6,959 bases of DNA from Acidimicrobiales bacterium (GTDB lineage: Bacteria; Actinomycetota; Acidimicrobiia; Acidimicrobiales; Ilumatobacteraceae). Every line of letters starts with the position of its first letter. Position 1 is the stretch's first letter. Positions 1 to 5,637 of the stretch are shown here, in pieces. The notes beneath the pieces are model-generated. The model was given only the letters and a program-made list of their open reading frames with translations. It did not search any database and was not told where the DNA came from. The translations under genes and the position numbers were made by a program. Where the stretch lies: positions 1 through 6,959 of the forward strand of contig JAURHL010000104.1 in the NCBI GenBank assembly GCA_030833305.1, read 5' to 3'.

Positions 1-307
1 GTGATTCGGCGGCTTGTTCGGCATCGAAACGCACGACGGCCACGGCATCGAGACCGGTGTCGCGCAACAGTTCGATCTTCTGCTCGTGATCGGTGAGCAA
101 CTTGGGTGCCGACTCGGGACGCACCAACGAGGCCGGGTGACGATCGAAGGTGACCAGAACGGACTTCGATCCGTCGCGCCGGGCACGGTCGACCACCTTG
201 TCGATGATCGTGCGATGGCCCACGTGAAGTCCGTCGTAGGCCCCGATGGTGACGACACTGCGCTCCCCCGGCCACGGGCACGCGGAGAAATCGTCGACGA
301 TCAGCAC
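1..307 (-). CDS. ribF: Bifunctional riboflavin kinase/FMN adenylyltransferase, N-terminal part (cut by window edge)
   Basis: Makes FMN from riboflavin and then FAD from FMN, in the cytoplasm. Only the first 102 residues are in the window, covering most of the first half of the N-terminal FMN adenylyltransferase domain; the C-terminal riboflavin kinase domain lies beyond the left edge. The nucleotidyltransferase signature is clear: VTIGAYDGLHVGH at residues 19-31 (family form GxFDGxHxGH), with H28 and H31 as the HxGH pair, followed by LVTFDRHP at 51-58. The start is GTG at 307-305, because an in-frame TGA lies three codons upstream and no ATG is available. No Shine-Dalgarno is visible; instead GGTAGCCTGA sits 6 bases upstream (see promoter entry). 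The gene follows truB after 52 bp, the usual order in this cluster. The family call is secure; the start is slightly less so. Confidence 0.95.
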   Translation of the reverse strand, partial: MLIVDDFSACPWPGERSVVTIGAYDGLHVGHRTIIDKVVDRARRDGSKSVLVTFDRHPASLVRPESAPKLLTDHEQKIELLRDTGLDAVAVVRFDAEQAAES

Positions 308-313
308 GGTGGC

Positions 314-323
314 TCAGGCTACC
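314..323 (-). promoter_or_regulatory. Candidate -10 element of a leaderless ribF promoter
   Basis: The minus strand reads GGTAGCCTGA, containing TAGCCT, which fits the actinobacterial -10 consensus TANNNT. The hexamer ends 8 bases before the ribF GTG, so transcription could begin at or next to the start codon. ribF has no Shine-Dalgarno, as expected for a leaderless mRNA. The same 10-mer lies upstream of rbfA. No good -35 is visible (TTCGTG at 16-base spacing is at best a weak match). This is inference from position and repetition; no expression evidence is available. Confidence 0.4.
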
Positions 324-359
324 GATGGACCGGCGACCACGAACCGGACGTGACGCGAC

Positions 360-1316
360 TCACCGTTGACCGAGAACGATGGCGGGGCGGGCCATCCCCT
401 CACCCACCTTGTGATTGGCGAACGGTTCGAACACCGCCAGCACGTCGGCACCGTCCACCACGGCCCATGGTGCCGGACCCGATGACTCGAACATGCTCTC
501 GGGCAACACCCGGCCCACCTTCACGGCGGCCCGAATGGCGTCGTCGGGAGCCACGTGCGACAGCGTCCGCACGCAGTCCGACACCGGACGCAACGAATCG
601 CCGATGTTGCCTTCGGTCAAGGCATCCAGGGGAACACAGTCCGTCACGTCGAATCGTCCGACCGCGACACGACGCAGGTCGCGCACGTGCGCACCTCCAC
701 CCAACAAGTGCCCGAGATCAGCGGCCAGGGTTCGGATGTAGGTACCCGACGAGCACTCCACGCGAACGCGCACGATGTTCGCCACGATCGAGTGCACCTC
801 GAATCGATGTACCGTCACCGGACGCGCCTCGCGCTCCACTTCGATTCCCTCGCGAGCCAACTCGTGCAGTCGCCGCCCGTCGACCTTCAGCGCCGACACC
901 ATCGGCGGAACCTGCATGATCGGACCCGACAGGTTCGCGTCCACCACGCGCTGCAACGACTCGATCGTCAGGCCCGCGACGACCTCGGACATGTCGTGCG
1001 TGGCGGTCACCTCGCCGGCGGCGTCCAGAGTCGACGTCTCGGTACCCAGCACCACCTCGGCCGTGTAGGCCTTCGACGTGACGGGGCTCTCGACCGTTCC
1101 ACCGGGCACCACGTCGAGATAGCGCAACAACCGTGTGGCGTCACCGACGCCCAACAACAGCACGCCCGTGGCGTCGGGGTCCAGAGTTCCCGAATGCCCC
1201 ACCTTGCGCTCGTGCAGCAGCCGACGCACGCGGTCCACCACGTCGTGGCTGGTGATGCCGGCGGGTTTGTCGATCGCCAGGAGGCCGTGCACCGTGGCCG
1301 GCTTGCGTCGGGCCAT
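360..1316 (-). CDS. truB: tRNA pseudouridine(55) synthase TruB
   Basis: Isomerises uridine 55 to pseudouridine in the T-loop of elongator tRNAs. At 318 aa it has the usual length. The N-terminal motif GLLAIDKPAGITSHDVV (11-27) and the catalytic motif GHSGTLDPDATGVL (40-53) are plain, with D46 as the predicted catalytic aspartate. SKAY (81-84) carries the conserved active-site tyrosine Y84. QVPPMVSALKVDGRRLHELA lies at 135-154 and SGTYIRTLA at 190-198. The C-terminal 80 residues look like a divergent PUA-like RNA-binding tail. The ATG lies two bases after the rbfA TGA (TGA-TC-ATG) with no recognisable Shine-Dalgarno, so translation is probably coupled to rbfA by termination-reinitiation. In many actinobacteria a DHH phosphoesterase gene (nrnA) separates rbfA and truB; here it is absent. 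Confidence 0.97.
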   Translation of the reverse strand: MARRKPATVHGLLAIDKPAGITSHDVVDRVRRLLHERKVGHSGTLDPDATGVLLLGVGDATRLLRYLDVVPGGTVESPVTSKAYTAEVVLGTETSTLDAAGEVTATHDMSEVVAGLTIESLQRVVDANLSGPIMQVPPMVSALKVDGRRLHELAREGIEVEREARPVTVHRFEVHSIVANIVRVRVECSSGTYIRTLAADLGHLLGGGAHVRDLRRVAVGRFDVTDCVPLDALTEGNIGDSLRPVSDCVRTLSHVAPDDAIRAAVKVGRVLPESMFESSGPAPWAVVDGADVLAVFEPFANHKVGEGMARPAIVLGQR

Positions 1317-1318
1317 GA

Positions 1319-1738
1319 TCAGATCTGGTCGTAGACGTCCGGGTCCAGGGGCACGTCACGCGCCGGACTGGGGTTGTCGCGCAGGATCTTCTCGATGCGC
1401 TCGGCGGAACGAATCACGTCGTCGGGGCGGAACGACAAGATCGGAGTCTTGCGCGCGCGCACCTGCCGGGCCACCGACGCCTGCAGGCGGATGCGGTGCT
1501 CCCCCAACACCTCGATGATCTGGGCGTCACCCTTCTCGCCACTCAACGAGTCGAAGTAGATGATGGCGCGGTTCATCTCGGGGTCGACGTCGACCCGAGT
1601 GACGGTGACGAACTCCAGACGTTCGTCATCGATGCGCACCAACTCGTCGGCCAGCACCTCGCGCAGGGTCTCGCCCAAGCGAACCGCGCGCGGATAACTG
1701 TGGGTGGTGGACTTCCGCGGAGCACGACCCTTCGCCAT
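1319..1738 (-). CDS. rbfA: 30S ribosome-binding factor RbfA
   Basis: Small KH-fold factor that binds the 30S subunit near the 5' end of 16S rRNA and helps its late maturation; a cold-shock protein in E. coli. It is 139 aa. Residues 15-33 (YPRAVRLGETLREVLADEL) form the typical first helix. Residues 42-64 hold the beta strands, including VTVTRVDVDPEMNRAIIYF, and 82-118 give the conserved LQASVARQVRARKTPILSF / SAERIEKILR end. A short polar tail (121-139) follows. The ATG at 1738-1736 is the first in-frame start giving the family N-terminus. It lacks a Shine-Dalgarno; the preceding bases are GGTAGCCTGACCCC, read here as a -10 element just upstream of a leaderless start. The gene lies 58 bp after the DsbA-like gene and is tightly joined to truB. 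Confidence 0.95.
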   Translation of the reverse strand: MAKGRAPRKSTTHSYPRAVRLGETLREVLADELVRIDDERLEFVTVTRVDVDPEMNRAIIYFDSLSGEKGDAQIIEVLGEHRIRLQASVARQVRARKTPILSFRPDDVIRSAERIEKILRDNPSPARDVPLDPDVYDQI

Positions 1739-1742
1739 GGGG

Positions 1743-1752
1743 TCAGGCTACC
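1743..1752 (-). promoter_or_regulatory. Candidate -10 element of a leaderless rbfA promoter
   Basis: The minus strand reads GGTAGCCTGA, identical to the 10-mer before ribF. The TAGCCT hexamer (TANNNT) ends 6 bases before the rbfA ATG, the spacing expected when the transcript starts at the A of the start codon. There is no Shine-Dalgarno in the 58-bp gap and no clear -35. If active, it would let rbfA-truB be transcribed independently of the upstream infB transcript. Inference from position, absence of SD and recurrence. Confidence 0.42.
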
Positions 1753-1780
1753 CAACCCCGTGAGAACTTCTGGGTCGAGC

Positions 1781-1795
1781 GATCCTTCGAGGATC
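1781..1795 (-). other. Short inverted repeat directly after the DsbA-like stop codon
   Basis: GATCCT-CGA-AGGATC forms a perfect 6-bp stem with a 3-base loop and begins one base after the TGA of the DsbA-like gene. No U-tract follows (GCTCGACCC comes next), so it is not a canonical intrinsic terminator. It could protect the 3' end or weakly reduce read-through ahead of the possible rbfA promoter. A 6-bp perfect dyad can occur by chance. Confidence 0.25.
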
Positions 1796-1796
1796 C

Positions 1797-2450
1797 TCAG
1801 TCGAAAACCGGAGCGGAACGATTCGAACGCTTCAGTTCGGCGACACCGGGGGTGGTGGCCACGATCTCGACGGCGTCCCACAGGCGCAACGCTTCGGCAC
1901 CGCGCGGGATGCGTGCGATCACCGGACCGAAGAACGAACCCTCGTCGGCGGCTCCGGGGTGGAAGGTGAGGATCGGAGTGCCGACGTCACGACCCGTGCG
2001 ACCCAATGCCACCTCGGTGTCGGCGGCGATCACGGCATCCAGCGACTCGTCGAACGCCGCGTCGATCAAGGTGGCGTTCAAACCGGCGATCGACAACACC
2101 TCGCCCACGAAGGACTCGGTGCTGGCGGCGAAGTCGTCGCGACGACTCTTGTTGTGGCCCTCGGTTCCCAGAGTCGCATAGAAACGTCCGACGGCCTCGT
2201 TGCCCAGTTCGGCATCGATACGCGCGGCCACCCGCAGGGCCTCGTGACCCATGGCGTGCCAACGCTTGTACTGCTCCGAGTACCAGTCGGCGGTGTTGGA
2301 TGCGTTCAGCAATTTCAAGGAGATGAAGCGCCACCGCACGTCGTAAGCGCGAAGTGATTTGACCTCTTCCACCCAGCGCGACGTGATCCAGGCCCACGGA
2401 CAGACCGGGTCGAAGAAGAACTCCAGATCGGCGCCTTTCTGATGCGACAC
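1797..2450 (-). CDS. DsbA-fold, single-cysteine protein of the Rv2466c (mycothiol-dependent nitroreductase-like) family
   Basis: A 217-aa cytoplasmic thioredoxin-fold protein with a helical insert (DsbA/FrnE type); no signal peptide. The active-site region is FFFDPVCPWAWITSRW (11-26). C17 occupies the nucleophilic position, but the second position of the CxxC is alanine (A20) and there is no other cysteine in the protein. The cis-proline loop is DVGTP (155-159). From remembered sequence, the C-terminal part (FFGPVIARIPRGAEALRLWD, 173-192; ending PVFD) resembles Mycobacterium tuberculosis Rv2466c, a mycothiol-dependent reductase with CPWC. A single-thiol site suggests a mycothiol/glutaredoxin-like one-cysteine mechanism or a non-redox role; the substrate cannot be inferred. 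The GTG start is chosen because AAAGGA lies 6 bases upstream. The gene begins 16 bp after the infB stop, so it is probably co-transcribed with infB. Its place between infB and rbfA is unusual. Confidence 0.85.
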   Translation of the reverse strand: MSHQKGADLEFFFDPVCPWAWITSRWVEEVKSLRAYDVRWRFISLKLLNASNTADWYSEQYKRWHAMGHEALRVAARIDAELGNEAVGRFYATLGTEGHNKSRRDDFAASTESFVGEVLSIAGLNATLIDAAFDESLDAVIAADTEVALGRTGRDVGTPILTFHPGAADEGSFFGPVIARIPRGAEALRLWDAVEIVATTPGVAELKRSNRSAPVFD

Positions 2451-2456
2451 GTTCGA

Positions 2457-2462
2457 TCCTTT
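2457..2462 (-). promoter_or_regulatory. Shine-Dalgarno fixing the GTG start of the DsbA-like gene
   Basis: AAAGGA on the minus strand, 6 bases before GTG (2450-2448), inside the 16-bp gap after the infB TGA. There is no in-frame ATG near the N-terminus, and the thioredoxin-fold first strand starts about 9 codons in, which supports this GTG. Confidence 0.7.
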
Positions 2463-2466
2463 CGGG

Positions 2467-5319
2467 TCAGGTACGGACGACGAGCTTCTCTTCGAACGTT
2501 TCGATGAGATCGCCCTGCTTCAGGTCCTGGAAGTCGGACAAGCCGATACCGCATTCGAAGCCCTCGCGGACCTCGCGCACGTCGTCCTTGAATCGACGCA
2601 ACGACGTGATGGCACCCTTCCAGATGATGACGCCCTCGCGCAGGAAGCGCACCTTGGTGCCCCGCGTGATCTGTCCCGACCGCACGTAGCAACCGGCGAT
2701 GGCGCCGATCTTGGGCACGCGGAAGACCTCGCGGACCTCGGCTTCGCCGGTGACCACTTCCTCGAACTCGGGAGCGAGCATGCCGACCATGGCGCTCTCG
2801 ATGTCCTCGAGGAGCTTGTAGATGATTTCATAGGCTCGAATCTCGACGTGCTCGGCCTCGGCCAGTTCGCGAGCCTTGCGGTCGGGACGCACGTTGAAAC
2901 CGATGATGGTGGCGTTGGTCGCCGCCGCCAACGTGATGTCGTTCTCCGTGACGCCACCGACGGCGCGGTGCACGAAGGCCAACTTCACCTCGTCGCGCTC
3001 GAGACGTTTCAGGCTCTCGGTGACGGCCTCGAGTGAGCCCTGCACGTCGGCCTTCAACACCAGGTTCAAGGTGGCCACTTCGCCGGCCTGAATCTGCGAG
3101 AACACGTCCTCCAACTTCACGCCACGCTGAACGCGGGCATCGCCGCGCTGGGCCTTGGCGCGCAGACGCTGTTCGCGCGCCTCGCCAACCGTGCGAGCGG
3201 TCTTCTCGTCGGGGGCCACTCGGAACTCGTCACCGGCGTTGGGCACGCTCGACAGACCGAGCACCTGCACGGGAGTCGATGGTCCCGCTTCCTTGATCTG
3301 CTTACCCTTGTCGTCGATCATGGCGCGCACACGACCCCATGCTCCGCCGGCAACGATGGGATCGCCCACCTTGAGCGTTCCCTTGTCGACGAGGATGGTG
3401 GCCACGGGACCACGACCGGTGTCGAGGTTGGCTTCCAACACCACGCCCTTGGCGCGGCCGGTCGGGTTCGCGGTGAGCTCTTCGACCTCGGCCACCAAGG
3501 CGAGCTGTTCGATCAGGTCGTCGACGCCCAGATTCTGCTGGGCCGACATCTCGACGCAGATGGTGTCGCCGCCCCAGGACTCGGGAACGAGTTCCTGCTC
3601 GGCCAACTGCGCCAGGACGCGTTGCACGTCGGCGTTCTCCTTGTCGACCTTGTTGATGGCCACGACCATGGGCACACCGGCCGCACGAGCATGACTGATG
3701 GCCTCGACGGTCTGGGGCATGACACCGTCGTCGGCGGCCACCATCAACACGACGATGTCGGTGACCTGCGCACCGCGGGCACGCATCTGGGTGAACGCCG
3801 CGTGACCCGGGGTGTCGATGAAGGTGACCTTCTTGCCGTTCTGGTCCACCTGATACGCGCCGATGTGCTGGGTGATGCCACCGGCTTCACCGGACACCAC
3901 GTTGGCGTTGCGGATCTTGTCGAGCAGCGTCGTCTTGCCGTGGTCGACGTGGCCCATGACGGTGATGACCGGTGGCCGCGGGGCCTGGGCATCTTCGTCG
4001 TCATCGTCGCTGTCGTCGAACAACGCTTGCAGTTCCAATTCTTCTTGCTGACCCGGTTCGACCAACAACAGTTCGGCGCCGATCTCGAGGGCGAACAGTT
4101 CCATCTGCTCGTCGGTCAGCGTCATGGTGGCGGTCACCATTTCGCCGTTCTTCATGAGGAACAGCACGACGTCGGCCGCGGTGCGATTCAGGCGCGGAGC
4201 GAATTCCTGCGCCGACACGCCCCGCTCGACCACGATGGTGCCTTCGGGCACCGGAGCGCCGGTGGCGCTGTAGCTCTGCATCGACGGCTGCAGTTCTTCC
4301 TCACCACGACGTCGACGACGACCACCACTTCGGGGCGCACGACGACCACCACTGGGGCGTGCGCCACCACCGGGGCGTCCACCACCGGGGCGTCCGCCAC
4401 CGGGACCGCCGGGGCCGCCGGGACCACCGGGGCCGCCGCCGGGACGCGGACCACCAAAGGCGCCGGGAGCACCTCCCGGACGCGGACCACCGGGACGCGG
4501 ACCACCAAAACCACCGGGACGCGGTGCACCGGTGCGGGGGCCGCCGTAACCGGCGCCGCTCGGGCGCGATCCGGGGGCCGGCGCGGTGCGCGGACCACCG
4601 GGGGGCGGCGGAACCGGACGACCCGTGGCCGACATCGGTCGACCGGGCGGGGGCGGGGGCACGGGGCGACCCGAGGGCGACATCGGACGCGGCGGAGGCG
4701 GCGGGGCGGACGGGCGAGTCGGCGCAGCCGCGGGAGCTGTCGGAGCACTCGCGGCCGCGGGGGGCGAGGGTGGGCGTGGTGCATCGGGGCGGGTCACGGG
4801 AGCCGCCGGGCGCGCCACGTCCTTGGTGGCGTCGCGACCCGAGATCACTCGACTCGACTTCACGGCCGGGGCCGGTTCGGTCGGCGCGGTGTCGGTCGTG
4901 ACGGGTGCACTGGTCGGAGCGCTCGCGGCGGCCGCAGGCGTCGCCTCGGCGACAGGGGCAATCGATGACGATGTCGGTGATGCGACTTCGCCGTCGGGAT
5001 CGACGCTCGTCTTGGCGGCGGTCTTGGCCGGGGCCTTCTTCGCGGTCGTCTTCGGTGCCGCACCGGCGTCCTCGCCGTCCGCGTCGGCCTTGGTTGTCTT
5101 CTTCGTGGCCTTGGCCGGCTTGGCTTCCTCGGGTTGTACGTCGCGTACCAGACCCTGAGCCTTCGCCTTACGCTCCAGCAACGATGCGAACGCGTCGACC
5201 AGGGACGATTGAGGCGACTTCGCCTCGACCTGCTCCCTCTTGCAGAGTTCCATCAACTCGGCATTGGTCATACCCAGCTTCTTGGCGAGTTCGCTTACTT
5301 TGATCTTGGCTGTTGCCAC
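2467..5319 (-). CDS. infB: Translation initiation factor IF-2
   Basis: GTPase that brings fMet-tRNA to the 30S P site and promotes 50S joining. It is 950 aa, long for the family because of its linker. An IF2_N domain spans about 1-52 (AKIKVSELAKKLGMT near the start). A Lys/Ala-rich stretch (about 60-105) and a Pro/Ala then Pro/Gly/Arg-rich linker (about 110-340) follow. The second IF2_N-like segment covers about 355-425. The G domain begins near 449: G1 GHVDHGKT (456-463, K462), G2 GITQHIG (481-487), G3 DTPGH (502-506), G4 NKVD (556-559), G5 SAQ (592-594). Domains II and III follow, and the C-terminal fMet-tRNA-binding domain is about 855-945 (VREVFRVPKIGAIAGC, SLRRFKDDVREVREGFECGI). The GTG start is supported by AAGGA 11 bases upstream and by the family N-terminus. 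It lies 52 bp after ylxR. All GTPase motifs are intact. Confidence 0.99.
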   Translation of the reverse strand: MATAKIKVSELAKKLGMTNAELMELCKREQVEAKSPQSSLVDAFASLLERKAKAQGLVRDVQPEEAKPAKATKKTTKADADGEDAGAAPKTTAKKAPAKTAAKTSVDPDGEVASPTSSSIAPVAEATPAAAASAPTSAPVTTDTAPTEPAPAVKSSRVISGRDATKDVARPAAPVTRPDAPRPPSPPAAASAPTAPAAAPTRPSAPPPPPRPMSPSGRPVPPPPPGRPMSATGRPVPPPPGGPRTAPAPGSRPSGAGYGGPRTGAPRPGGFGGPRPGGPRPGGAPGAFGGPRPGGGPGGPGGPGGPGGGRPGGGRPGGGARPSGGRRAPRSGGRRRRRGEEELQPSMQSYSATGAPVPEGTIVVERGVSAQEFAPRLNRTAADVVLFLMKNGEMVTATMTLTDEQMELFALEIGAELLLVEPGQQEELELQALFDDSDDDDEDAQAPRPPVITVMGHVDHGKTTLLDKIRNANVVSGEAGGITQHIGAYQVDQNGKKVTFIDTPGHAAFTQMRARGAQVTDIVVLMVAADDGVMPQTVEAISHARAAGVPMVVAINKVDKENADVQRVLAQLAEQELVPESWGGDTICVEMSAQQNLGVDDLIEQLALVAEVEELTANPTGRAKGVVLEANLDTGRGPVATILVDKGTLKVGDPIVAGGAWGRVRAMIDDKGKQIKEAGPSTPVQVLGLSSVPNAGDEFRVAPDEKTARTVGEAREQRLRAKAQRGDARVQRGVKLEDVFSQIQAGEVATLNLVLKADVQGSLEAVTESLKRLERDEVKLAFVHRAVGGVTENDITLAAATNATIIGFNVRPDRKARELAEAEHVEIRAYEIIYKLLEDIESAMVGMLAPEFEEVVTGEAEVREVFRVPKIGAIAGCYVRSGQITRGTKVRFLREGVIIWKGAITSLRRFKDDVREVREGFECGIGLSDFQDLKQGDLIETFEEKLVVRT
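4300..4719 (-). repeat. Low-complexity Pro/Gly/Arg coding repeats in the IF-2 linker
   Basis: Encodes IF2 residues about 201-340. It begins with three polyproline runs (206-210, 221-225, 237-240). It includes a 16-residue tandem repeat: RPMSPSGRPVPPPPPG (211-226, DNA 4689-4642) followed by RPMSATGRPVPPPPGG (227-242, DNA 4641-4594). It continues with PRPGG/GGPRPGG units (about 265-297), GGP repeats (298-306) and GRPGG units (309-318), and ends in an Arg cluster (RRRRR, 334-338). At DNA level, 15-base units such as CGGGACGCGGACCAC recur on the plus strand. The segment is a flexible, disordered linker; length variation between strains is expected. Confidence 0.85.
4645..4666 (+). other. G-quadruplex-type motif in the infB linker
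   Basis: The plus strand reads four G runs separated by 1-, 1- and 3-base loops (GGG C GGGGG C GGGGG CAC GGGG), fitting the G3+N1-7 rule. Because infB is on the minus strand, the G-rich strand is the transcription template and the mRNA is C-rich. It is a direct by-product of CCC/CCG proline codons, so function is unproven. Confidence 0.6.
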
Positions 5320-5330
5320 GCGACGTTCAG

Positions 5331-5335
5331 TCCTT
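5331..5335 (-). promoter_or_regulatory. Shine-Dalgarno for the infB GTG start
   Basis: AAGGA on the minus strand, 11 bases before GTG (5319-5317), in the 52-bp gap between ylxR and infB. The next in-frame Met is residue 17, inside the conserved IF2_N helix, so the GTG is the sensible start. Spacing is slightly long. Confidence 0.6.
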
Positions 5336-5371
5336 CGTTGCTCTGTGGCCGAGCGAACCCGGCACGTTTGG

Positions 5372-5635
5372 TTACTTTGCCATGGTTAGGCGGTTCCTGA
5401 GATTGGTATTCTTGGTGTGGGACCGGACCCCGAAGGACCGATCGAAACCTCGAGTCGCAAACGCTCGCTCGAGACAATTCTGTGATTCCGCGCAGACCCA
5501 CGCTCCGCGACCCACGGCGGTGCGCGACTCGCACACCTCTCCGTTCACCGCGCGAACGAAACGTCGCAATGCCGACTGCTCCCGACGGGAACGGCATCCA
5601 ACGCACGTGCGGATCGGAGCGGACGCAACGGTCAT
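5372..5635 (-). CDS. ylxR: YlxR/RnpM family small RNA-binding protein
   Basis: An 87-aa basic protein with the full YlxR signature: RTCVGCR (9-15), LRRFV (23-27), GRGAWVC (42-48) and CL (54-55), then a basic tail. The family is found between nusA and infB in most Gram-positive bacteria. The B. subtilis member (RnpM) is reported to bind RNase P RNA and modulate RNase P. The cysteines C11, C14, C48 and C54 are placed so that they could group structurally; that is my reading. The ATG at 5635-5633 lies two bases after the nusA TGA, with GGAG 11 bases upstream. The open frame continues upstream to 5731 inside nusA, but those extra 32 residues do not resemble the family, so they are excluded. It is probably translationally coupled to nusA. 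Confidence 0.93.
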   Translation of the reverse strand: MTVASAPIRTCVGCRSRREQSALRRFVRAVNGEVCESRTAVGRGAWVCAESQNCLERAFATRGFDRSFGVRSHTKNTNLRNRLTMAK

Positions 5636-5637
5636 GT

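Noticed and set aside
308..359. Terminator between truB and ribF
   Set aside because: Only a 4-bp CCGG/CCGG pairing is visible, with no U-tract.
14..919. Plus-strand 301-codon open frame over ribF and truB
   Set aside because: Arg/Pro/Thr-rich translation typical of GC-rich antisense shadows; it spans two clear minus-strand genes and their gap.
555..1334. Plus-strand 259-codon open frame antisense to truB
   Set aside because: His/Gln/Arg-rich shadow with no recognisable motif, fully covered by truB.
1739..1759. GGGGT/ACCCC stem abutting the rbfA ATG as a possible RNA thermometer, given that RbfA is a cold-shock protein
   Set aside because: Only 5 bp with an 11-base loop, and it overlaps the proposed -10 element. 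If rbfA is leaderless, this sequence is not in the main transcript, and there is no SD for it to hide.
4279..4281. Internal IF-2 start at Met347 (a shorter isoform, as known in E. coli)
   Set aside because: AGGAAG lies about 14 bases upstream, which is too far for a good SD, and nothing else supports reinitiation.
4188..4784. Minus-strand 198-codon frame inside infB
   Set aside because: Out-of-frame reading of the linker repeats, giving Arg/Pro/Val-only sequence; not a gene.
3622..4968. Long (448-codon) plus-strand open frame antisense to infB
   Set aside because: Its translation is His/Asp-rich and then Thr/Gly/Arg low-complexity, as expected from reading the Pro/Gly repeats in antisense. 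It shows no family resemblance and no convincing RBS, while the minus strand encodes an unmistakable IF-2.
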